Assembly (NCBI GenBank): GCA_017445845.1
Contig: JAFSRY010000060.1
Location: forward strand, 1 to 57,268
Length of the DNA stretch: 57,268 nt
Origin: Prevotella sp.
GTDB lineage: Bacteria; Bacteroidota; Bacteroidia; Bacteroidales; Bacteroidaceae
Direction: 5' to 3'
The notes under the pieces are model-generated. The model saw only the letters and a program-made list of their open reading frames with translations, made no database searches and was not told where the DNA came from. Both the position numbers and the translations under genes were made by a program. Positions 36,253 to 46,656 of the stretch are shown here, in pieces (the first letter of the stretch is position 1; each line of letters opens with the position of its first letter).

Positions 36253-36262
36253 ACAATACATC

Positions 36263-36293
36263 ATGGAGGCGCCACGCATCGTGACGCCTCCAT
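36263..36293 (+). terminator. Terminator after the first GH2 gene
   Basis: ATGGAGGCG (36263-36271) pairs perfectly with CGCCTCCAT (36285-36293), and inside it CACG pairs with CGTG after one mismatch. CCGATTTTATTT follows. It begins 10 bp after the stop codon. Confidence 0.8.
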
Positions 36294-36324
36294 CCGATTT
36301 TATTTCACCAAACAAACAACACTA

Positions 36325-36942
36325 ATGAGAAAGATTTTTGTCTCCATCCTTTTCCTGCTGTCCCTGACATGTGGAACGCTGAACATCTCGGCACAAACCG
36401 ACTTCACCGGCCGTGTCTACAGAAATCCGAACATCATGGAAAAGACCTTAAAGGAAGCCACCAAAGACCTCGACTCCAAGATGGGAGAAGCACGAAAACA
36501 AGCCATCGGAGAAGCCGAAAAGAAGAAAGGACGCAAGCTCACGACGGAGGAATTGGCCGAGATTGACAAGAAAGTGGAAGAGGCAAAGACCATGGCTAAC
36601 GCCATGAAGAAAGGGATGAAGGTCGGCATCGCCGTTGAGTTCAAGAGCGACAAAGACCTCGTGATGAAGACCGACATGAAGATTGACGACGAGGCTCTGA
36701 AGGCGGCCGGCGTCAGCTGGGTCAAACGTAAGGCTATTAAGGCTGCCTTAGCTATAGCTCCTTCGTCAGAGAAAGACACCTACGTCGTCAAAGGAAACCT
36801 CATCATCGTCGGCACAGGCAAGGATATGGACACCCTCTATATCGTCAACAACGGACAACAGCTTCAAGGTAACTTCGACAAGGACACCAAGTTCACACTA
36901 AACCGTGTGACTACGTCTGATGCGACAGCCAAGAAAAAATAA
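36325..36942 (+). CDS. Small secreted protein, possibly lipocalin-like
   Basis: 205 residues with a signal peptide (RKIFVSILFLLSLTCGTLNISAQ, residues 2-24). A Lys/Glu-rich helical part (about 38-100) is followed by a beta-rich C-terminal half: VGIAVEFKSDKDLVMKTDM, TYVVKGNLIIVG and MDTLYIVNNGQQLQG. This looks like the small lipocalin-like or DUF4923-type proteins of Bacteroidales, but the match is by impression only and no function is assigned. It lies between two GH2 genes, 27 bp before the second. Confidence 0.6.
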   Translation: MRKIFVSILFLLSLTCGTLNISAQTDFTGRVYRNPNIMEKTLKEATKDLDSKMGEARKQAIGEAEKKKGRKLTTEELAEIDKKVEEAKTMANAMKKGMKVGIAVEFKSDKDLVMKTDMKIDDEALKAAGVSWVKRKAIKAALAIAPSSEKDTYVVKGNLIIVGTGKDMDTLYIVNNGQQLQGNFDKDTKFTLNRVTTSDATAKKK

Positions 36943-41379
<4,437 letters not shown>

Positions 41380-41413
41380 TTCCACTGAATAATAAGAGAT
41401 AACGTCTATACTT

Positions 41414-41848
41414 ATGAAAATAAAAACATGGATCCGCCGCTATCCGCTGACCGCCGCGCTATCGGTATTGATTTGGATAGCGTGTATGATTCCGGTGCCG
41501 GAGACACCGCTGAGTGACGTCAACATGATTGACAAATGGACACACCTGGTGATGTTCGGCACGTTGAGTGCCGTCGTCCTGGCAGAAAGAATAATGAATG
41601 AGAAAAAGAAAGCATCAAACCATGGACAGGAGGTTGCTTCCTTTTCATGGCTTCATGCTTTGCTTTGTTCGTTTCTCTTTGCCTGGTGCACGGGCGGTCT
41701 GATAGAACTGGCACAGGCCCATCTGACCTGTGGTATACGCAGTGGCGAATGGCTTGACTTCTTCGCCGACGGCATTGGCGCGCTGCTGGGGCTTCCTATC
41801 GGTATTCTTCTGGCAAAGTGTGTCGCCAGGTGGAAAAAGGCTCCTTGA
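41414..41848 (+). CDS. VanZ-like membrane protein
   Basis: 144 residues with four predicted membrane segments: LTAALSVLIWIACMIPVPE, KWTHLVMFGTLSAVVLAE, HALLCSFLFAWCTGGLIEL and GALLGLPIGILLAKCV. The DKWTHLVMFGTLS and GEWLDFFADGIGALLG segments are the VanZ-family signature. The role of stand-alone VanZ-like proteins is unclear; the name comes from teicoplanin resistance clusters and does not imply resistance. Its 3' end overlaps the convergent CYTH gene by 53 bp. Confidence 0.8.
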   Translation: MKIKTWIRRYPLTAALSVLIWIACMIPVPETPLSDVNMIDKWTHLVMFGTLSAVVLAERIMNEKKKASNHGQEVASFSWLHALLCSFLFAWCTGGLIELAQAHLTCGIRSGEWLDFFADGIGALLGLPIGILLAKCVARWKKAP

Positions 41849-42305
41849 GCATGTGCTTGTTATAGAAGCGACGGTCGCCCGTCACCTCTGCCCCGATGAA
41901 ATCGGGCTTTTTGAACGTTTCGTCGGCTGACGACAGCTCCACTTCGGCCATCACAAGACCGTCGTTGTCACCATGAAACTCATCGACTTCAAAGATGTGC
42001 TGACCGTCGGGACTCTTCACTAAGTAGCGATGCTTATCAATGATGCCACCCCGGCAAAGCCTCAACAACTGGAGGGCTTCGTCGAGGGTAATCTCCTTTT
42101 CAAACTCATAGCGCGAGAGACCGCCGTCTTGCGACTTTCCCTTGATGGTAAGGAAGGCGTGGTCGTCGCGTCGGCGGATGCGTACGGTGGCGGCATCCGA
42201 AGGGATGTAGCCCTGCTGGATGTGGCTACAGGAAAAGGCGGCACGCTTATAGGTGTCGCCTTTCTTCTTCACAAGAAATTTGCGTTCGATTTCGAGTCCG
42301 CTCAT
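41796..42305 (-). CDS. CYTH domain protein (triphosphate tunnel enzyme)
   Basis: 169 residues. The N-terminal EIERKFLVKK is the ExExK signature of the CYTH/triphosphate tunnel metalloenzyme family; VRIRRRDDHAFLTIKGK and FEVDEFHG, with alternating basic and acidic residues, are the inward-facing strands. Bacterial members hydrolyse inorganic or organic triphosphates; a cyclase activity is less likely for this short form. The frame is open further up, but the ATG at 42305 overlaps the stop of the preceding small gene as TGATG, which marks the real start and suggests coupled translation. Confidence 0.85.
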   Translation of the reverse strand: MSGLEIERKFLVKKKGDTYKRAAFSCSHIQQGYIPSDAATVRIRRRDDHAFLTIKGKSQDGGLSRYEFEKEITLDEALQLLRLCRGGIIDKHRYLVKSPDGQHIFEVDEFHGDNDGLVMAEVELSSADETFKKPDFIGAEVTGDRRFYNKHMLKEPFSTWRHTLPEEYR

Positions 42306-42448
42306 CAGCTCATAGCATAAATGATTGAACCGATGAAGATGACTGCGATGGAAATCAATCCACAGATAATCCATGTGATGACTTTCTTGGCCTGTGCTTC
42401 CTGCTTCTTCTCGTAAGCGGCACGCTTTGCATTCTTTTGTTTACTCAT
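42305..42448 (-). CDS. 47-residue single-span membrane protein
   Basis: The frame runs from ATG (42448) to TGA (42305-42307) and gives 47 residues. A basic, Ala/Lys-rich N-terminal half (MSKQKNAKRAAYEKKQEAQA) is followed by one membrane helix (VITWIICGLISIAVIFIGSI). No family is recognised with certainty. Its stop overlaps the start of the CYTH gene (TGATG), so it is very likely translated and coupled to it. Function unknown. Confidence 0.7.
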   Translation of the reverse strand: MSKQKNAKRAAYEKKQEAQAKKVITWIICGLISIAVIFIGSIIYAMS

Positions 42449-42455
42449 TTTTTGA

Positions 42456-42517
42456 AACCCCTCCCTACCTCCTCCAAGGGGAGGAGGGCCTGCCGGTTAG
42501 TGGAAGGGATGGCAGGC
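42456..42517. repeat. REP-like double hairpin between prfB and the small membrane protein
   Basis: CCTCCTCC (42468-42475) pairs with GGAGGAGG (42480-42487), and GCCTGCC (42488-42494) pairs with GGCAGGC (42511-42517). The two hairpins adjoin. No U run follows on either strand, so a plain terminator is unlikely; a dispersed extragenic palindrome is the better reading. Confidence 0.5.
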
Positions 42518-42541
42518 AATGGTATTATAGATTTATGACAT

Positions 42542-43663
42542 TTACTCTTCATCCGCTACTGGGAACTCCATGAGGTAGGCTTTGATGAAACCGTCGATTT
42601 TGCCATCCATGACGGCGTCGACATCGGAGGTCTGGTAGTTGGTACGATGGTCTTTCACGCGGCGGTCATCGAAGACGTAGGAGCGTATCTGCGAGCCCCA
42701 CTCAATCTTCTTCTTTCCTGCCTCGATTTTTGCCTGAGCCTCAAGGCGCTTCTTCATGGCACGATCGTAGAGCTGTGAGCGGAGCAGTGCCATCGCACGC
42801 TCCTTGTTCTTCGGCTGGTCACGCGTCTCGGTGTTCTCGATGAGGATTTCTTCTTCCTCACCGGTGTCAGGGTCGGTATACCAATAGCGCAGGCGGACAC
42901 CCGACTCCACCTTGTTGACATTCTGACCGCCGGCGCCGCTGCTTCGGAAGGTGTCCCACGAGAGCTTGGCGGGGTCTACATAGACTTCAATGGTATCGTC
43001 GACCAAGGGTGTGACGAAGACGGAGGCGAAGGACGTCATGCGCTTACCCTGTGCATTGAAGGGACTGACGCGCACCAGCCGATGGACGCCATTCTCACTC
43101 TTCAGGTAGCCGTAGGCATATTCGCCGCCTTCAATCTCCATGGTAACACTCTTGATGCCGGCCTCATCGCCTTCCTGCAGGTTAGAAATGGTTACCTTAT
43201 GACCATTGGCCTCAGCCCAGCGCATATACATACGCATGAGCATCGATGCCCAGTCCTGACTCTCGGTGCCCCCGGCACCCGAATTGATCTTCAGCACACA
43301 GTCCATCGGGTCTTCCTTCTGGCGGAGCATGTTCTTCAGTTCCAGGTCTTCAATGGTAGCGATGGCCTTACGGTAGTCATCGTCGACTTCCTGTTCAGTG
43401 ACAAGTTCATCCCGATAGAAGTCGAAGGCCAGCTGCAGTTCGTCGGCCTGTTGTCGGGCCTCTTTATATCCTTTGAGCCATCTCTCGATGCCCTTTACCT
43501 TCTTCATCTGTTCCTGCGCCCGCTTGGGGTCCTCCCAGAAGTCAGGGGCCTGCGTGCGCAGCTGTTCCTCTTCGAACTCCACCTGCTTCTGTTCGATATT
43601 CAGGTATTTATAGAGTGCTTCAACGCGTGTCAACACGTCCTTCAATTGCTCTTGCGTAATCAT
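42542..43663 (-). CDS. prfB: Peptide chain release factor 2
   Basis: 373 residues. RF2 reads UAA and UGA stop codons. Signatures: the tripeptide anticodon SPF (200-202) that marks RF2, and GGQ (245-247) in RSSGAGGQNVNKVESGVR, which triggers peptide release. Many prfB genes need a +1 frameshift near codon 25. Here the corresponding stretch (YKYLNIEQK) reads straight through, with no in-frame UGA and no CUUUGA slip site, so synthesis is not autoregulated that way. An array of heptad repeats lies directly upstream of the start. Confidence 0.96.
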   Translation of the reverse strand: MITQEQLKDVLTRVEALYKYLNIEQKQVEFEEEQLRTQAPDFWEDPKRAQEQMKKVKGIERWLKGYKEARQQADELQLAFDFYRDELVTEQEVDDDYRKAIATIEDLELKNMLRQKEDPMDCVLKINSGAGGTESQDWASMLMRMYMRWAEANGHKVTISNLQEGDEAGIKSVTMEIEGGEYAYGYLKSENGVHRLVRVSPFNAQGKRMTSFASVFVTPLVDDTIEVYVDPAKLSWDTFRSSGAGGQNVNKVESGVRLRYWYTDPDTGEEEEILIENTETRDQPKNKERAMALLRSQLYDRAMKKRLEAQAKIEAGKKKIEWGSQIRSYVFDDRRVKDHRTNYQTSDVDAVMDGKIDGFIKAYLMEFPVADEE

Positions 43664-43669
43664 TTGCCT

Positions 43670-43711
43670 TAATTAGTAATTAGAAATCAGTAATGAGTAA
43701 TTATGATTACT
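43670..43711. repeat. Heptanucleotide tract, left arm of an inverted pair
   Basis: In perfect 7-bp register: TAATTAG, TAATTAG, AAATCAG, TAATGAG, TAATTAT, GATTACT. The same series in inverse orientation occurs at 44136-44176. It starts 7 bp upstream of the prfB start codon and runs into the 3' end of the four-helix-bundle gene. Confidence 0.8.
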
Positions 43712-44080
43712 CAGACTGTTTTCGTTTTACTGTTCCTGTTATGCTCGTTAATAATTTTATTATCTCTTCATTATCACTGACGATAGAATTGAATTCCTTA
43801 TTAGAAAGATACCCACCGGAATGAAGACGGTTTATCCAAAAAAACGTGTTTCGTTGGCTTCCTTTAGGGCTATTGTGAGTTTCGTTAGAAAGTCCGGTCT
43901 GCTCTGCGCATATTGGCTTTCGGCGATGTTGGCACCTATGCTCGTGCCGCTTCTCAGTACCTGCTTAAGTATTTCAACATTGCTGTTTGGCTTTTCCATC
44001 AGATATTGGTACATATTGACCACTCTATTACCGAATTCTTCCGTCTTTCCCACAATTATATTTGGCCGCTTCTCCAACAT
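43707..44080 (-). pseudogene. Four-helix-bundle (S23/IVP family) protein gene, frameshifted
   Basis: The intact frame from 44080 gives 82 residues (EFGNRVVNMYQYLMEK, LRSGTSIGANIAESQYAQS, FLTKLTIALKEANETR), the first two thirds of a four-helix-bundle protein of the 23S-rRNA intervening-sequence family. It stops at 43832 just after a run of seven T (minus strand; A run 43838-43844). One extra T would restore the frame and give FWINRLHSGGYLSNKEFNS and a tail to 43707, a total of about 124 residues, the normal family length. So it is a fresh frameshift, a slippage switch, or a sequencing error. The gene lies inside an inverted pair of heptad tracts. The function of free-standing members is not established. 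Confidence 0.8.
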
Positions 44081-44135
44081 TCCAACAGTACTAACTACTT
44101 TTCTTTATTAATAATCATTCTTCACCATCGAAGGT

Positions 44136-44176
44136 AATCATAATTACTAATTACTCATTACTAATTACTAATTATT
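44136..44176. repeat. Heptanucleotide tract, right arm of the inverted pair
   Basis: AATTACT, AATTACT, CATTACT, AATTACT, AATTATT in 7-bp register at 44142-44176, preceded by TAATCAT. Its complement repeats the left arm, including the shared inner end GTAATTATGATTA. It abuts the stop codon of the acyl-CoA synthetase gene. Confidence 0.8.
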
Positions 44177-45985
44177 TTATTCCTCGTACATCTTGTCAAT
44201 GACTTCCTTGTAATTCTTGGCGATGGTGGCACGTTTGATTTTCAGAGTGTTCGTCAGTTCACCGTTTTCCATGGTGAAGTGGTGAGGAAGGAGGGTGATG
44301 CGCTTCACCTGCTCATAGTAGGCCAGGGGCTGCTGGAGGGTGTTGATGCGCTCCATCACCATGTCGTGAATCTGCTTGTTCTGACACAGTTCCTCTTTGG
44401 TGGTATATTTGATGCCGTGTTCCTTGGCATAGTCTTCGAGCAGGGAGAATTCCGGCACGATGAGGGCCGACACGAACTTCCGTTCGTTGGCGATGATGGT
44501 AATCTGGTCGATGTACCGGTCGACGAGCAGCATGGCCTCGACCATCTGTGGAGCGATGTATTTGCCGTTCGAGGTCTTGAAGAGGTCCTTGATGCGTTCG
44601 GTGAGGAACAGCTCGCCGTTGCGAATGTAACCGGCATCACCTGTATGGAAGAAGCCGTCGGCGTCGAAGGCCTGCTTGTTGGCATCGTCACGCTTGTAGT
44701 AGCCTTGGGTGATAGTCGGGCCCTTCAGCAGAATCTCGTTCTCGTCGGAAATCTTAATCTCGATACCTTCCACAGGCCGACCCACCGAACCGATGGTATA
44801 GGGCTCGTTCATGTGGTCGCACGACACCGTGGCGAGACTCTCGGTAAGACCGTAGCCCACCATCATGAAGATACCGAGCGAGTGGATGAACTCCTCCACC
44901 TCGGGCGACACCGTGGCACCCGCCGTCGGAAAGAAATGGGCGTTCTCCAGTCCGAGTTGCTTACGCACGAGGCTGAGCACCGACGAATTGATCATCTTGT
45001 ATTCCAATGCCAAGGCCAGCGAGGGACGCTTGCCGTGGGCCAGACAGTCTACATTGTATTTCTTTCCTACTTCCAGTGCGTGGCGGAACAGTTTCTGTTG
45101 CATGGCACCCGAGCTTTCTATCTTCTGCTTGACACCCATGTAGACCTTCTCCCAGAAACGCGGCACACTCGACATACACGTCGGATGGGTCTCGCGCATC
45201 GACTGCTGTATCTCCTGCGGATAGGTGTTCACGATGAGTTCGGCACCTTCCGTCAGTGCCAGATAACTCCAGCCACGCTCGAAGATATGTGTCACAGGCA
45301 GGAACTGCATCACACGGTCTTTCTCACCCACAGGCACACACTTGTCGTTTGCGGTCATGGCTGCATGATACTGGCCGTAAGTCAAGATGACGCCCTTCGA
45401 CTCGCCAGTCGTACCGCTGGTATAGAGAATGTTGCATACATCTTCCATCCGACGCTCTGCCCACAAGGCCTCCACCTGAGCCTGACGCGGCAGGTTCTCA
45501 CCCAAGGCGATAAAGTCTTCGAAGAAAAGTGAGTTGGGGTCGTGCTTCGAGACACGCACCGACGGGTCAAAAATGATGATGCGCTCCAGCGTCGGACACA
45601 GGCCGATGATACGGTGAGCCTTGTCATACTGCGCCTGCTCGCCAACAAAGAGGAAGCGAATCTGCGCATCGTTCACCATGTATTGAATCTGCTGTTCTGA
45701 ACTGGTGGCATAGAAAGGGATTGTCACCGCACGGATACCATAGGCTCCGAAATCAACATAATGATACTGCACACAGTTCTGCGCAAACACACCAATGTTC
45801 TCCTGAACGCCGACACCCAGATTCAACAGTGCATTCGACACCTGCTTCACGCGCAGCGAAAACTGGTTCCACGACAGCTGCTTCCACTTCAGCGAACCGA
45901 ACTGGCGGAATGTCATCACCGCTTTCTGTCCGTATTTCTTCGCCTGCTCATGGACGAGCACTGCCAGATGTTGATTGTTTTGCAT
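44177..45985 (-). CDS. Long-chain fatty acid--CoA ligase (AMP-forming)
   Basis: 602 residues of the ANL superfamily. The P-loop ILYTSGTTGESKGVILTY lies near residue 190; GYGLTESLATVS and TGDAGYIRNGELFLTERIKD are motifs A5 and A7/A8; SNGKYIAPQ precedes the C-terminal domain. It activates a fatty acid to acyl-CoA through an acyl-AMP. Bacteroidales carry several such long-chain ligases; the chain length cannot be read from sequence. It has its own promoter and is not in an operon with prfB. Confidence 0.92.
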   Translation of the reverse strand: MQNNQHLAVLVHEQAKKYGQKAVMTFRQFGSLKWKQLSWNQFSLRVKQVSNALLNLGVGVQENIGVFAQNCVQYHYVDFGAYGIRAVTIPFYATSSEQQIQYMVNDAQIRFLFVGEQAQYDKAHRIIGLCPTLERIIIFDPSVRVSKHDPNSLFFEDFIALGENLPRQAQVEALWAERRMEDVCNILYTSGTTGESKGVILTYGQYHAAMTANDKCVPVGEKDRVMQFLPVTHIFERGWSYLALTEGAELIVNTYPQEIQQSMRETHPTCMSSVPRFWEKVYMGVKQKIESSGAMQQKLFRHALEVGKKYNVDCLAHGKRPSLALALEYKMINSSVLSLVRKQLGLENAHFFPTAGATVSPEVEEFIHSLGIFMMVGYGLTESLATVSCDHMNEPYTIGSVGRPVEGIEIKISDENEILLKGPTITQGYYKRDDANKQAFDADGFFHTGDAGYIRNGELFLTERIKDLFKTSNGKYIAPQMVEAMLLVDRYIDQITIIANERKFVSALIVPEFSLLEDYAKEHGIKYTTKEELCQNKQIHDMVMERINTLQQPLAYYEQVKRITLLPHHFTMENGELTNTLKIKRATIAKNYKEVIDKMYEE

Positions 45986-46013
45986 AGGCTAAGTTCTTTT
46001 TCATTTCAAAAGG

Positions 46014-46044
46014 CAAAGATACGCATTATTATGCGGAATGCAAA
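46014..46044 (-). promoter_or_regulatory. Promoter of the acyl-CoA ligase gene
   Basis: The minus strand has TTTG (complement of 46041-46044), 19 bp, then TATCTTTG (complement of 46014-46021), an exact consensus match 28 bp before the start codon. A 22-bp tandem repeat begins 35 bp further upstream. Confidence 0.75.
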
Positions 46045-46078
46045 ACTTTTTCCGAACTTTTTTTCCTTTCGTCCTCTC

Positions 46079-46144
46079 CGAAAGCACCTTTCGACACACT
46101 CGAAAGCACCATTCGTCCATCCCGAAACGTAACTATGACACCCC
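46079..46144. repeat. 22-bp tandem repeat, three copies, upstream of the acyl-CoA ligase gene
   Basis: Units start at 46079, 46101 and 46123. The first two share CGAAAGCACC(T/A)TTCG; the third keeps only CGAAA at the start and a C-rich end. Unit 1 holds a CGAAA / TTTCG inverted pair. Confidence 0.65.
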
Positions 46145-46319
46145 ACGACCCATGATTTTCACCTTTTGATGGCAGGGTACCCTACAGCGGTTTCCACATT
46201 CTGCCCTTTTTGTGGCCAAAATGAGGTCGAATTGTTGGTGTATGATTAGGATCATCTTATTACTGAATTTTTGTCTTATTTCAGGCGTTTCTTTAATACA
46301 TTAATATACGAGGACTGCC

Positions 46320-46350
46320 AACCCCTGTGAGTGTTAAGCTCGCAGGGGTT
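46320..46350. other. Hairpin in the 671-bp gap between the acyl-CoA ligase and GH76 genes
   Basis: AACCCCTG (46320-46327) pairs with CAGGGGTT (46343-46350), extended inside by GAG with CTC. It is not followed by a T run on either strand. Apart from the repeats listed here (46079-46144, 46358-46385, 46411-46477), the gap 45986-46656 shows no gene. Confidence 0.55.
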
Positions 46351-46357
46351 ATAAATC

Positions 46358-46385
46358 AATCATAATTACTGATTACTAATTAAGG
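46358..46385. repeat. Solo heptad tract, matching one arm of the four-helix cassette
   Basis: AATCATAATTACT, GATTACT, AATTAAG: the same inner end and heptads as the right arm at 44136-44176, but with no partner arm and no gene beside it. Confidence 0.6.
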
Positions 46386-46410
46386 AACTGAACAAAATTA
46401 TTATATGACA

Positions 46411-46477
46411 ATTCGTGTTCAATTCGTGATAATTATATGTTTATATAAACACGAATTACCATTAATTGAACACGAAT
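46411..46477. repeat. Nested 67-bp palindrome
   Basis: ATTCGTGTTCAATT (46411-46424) has a perfect inverted copy at 46464-46477. Inside, AATTCGTG (46421-46428) pairs with CACGAATT (46450-46457), and GTTTATATAAAC (46439-46450) is itself a perfect palindrome. Confidence 0.8.
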
Positions 46478-46656
46478 ATCTCATTTTTCATTGGCATTCC
46501 CTTCGGCCGCCGACCTTCGGTTCCTCATTTCTCATTTAATTGGGGAGTGCTCTACGGGCAGAACTTCTGGTAGTCTAACCAAATCACTCAAAAAATCTAT
46601 CTTGCTGTCCCGCCTGTTTGTGAATCTTTTTTTATGCTTTTTCCCGATGAAATGGA

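Noticed and set aside
43595-43663. Programmed frameshift expected in prfB
   Set aside because: The reading frame is continuous through the site; no in-frame UGA and no CUUUGA slip sequence were found.
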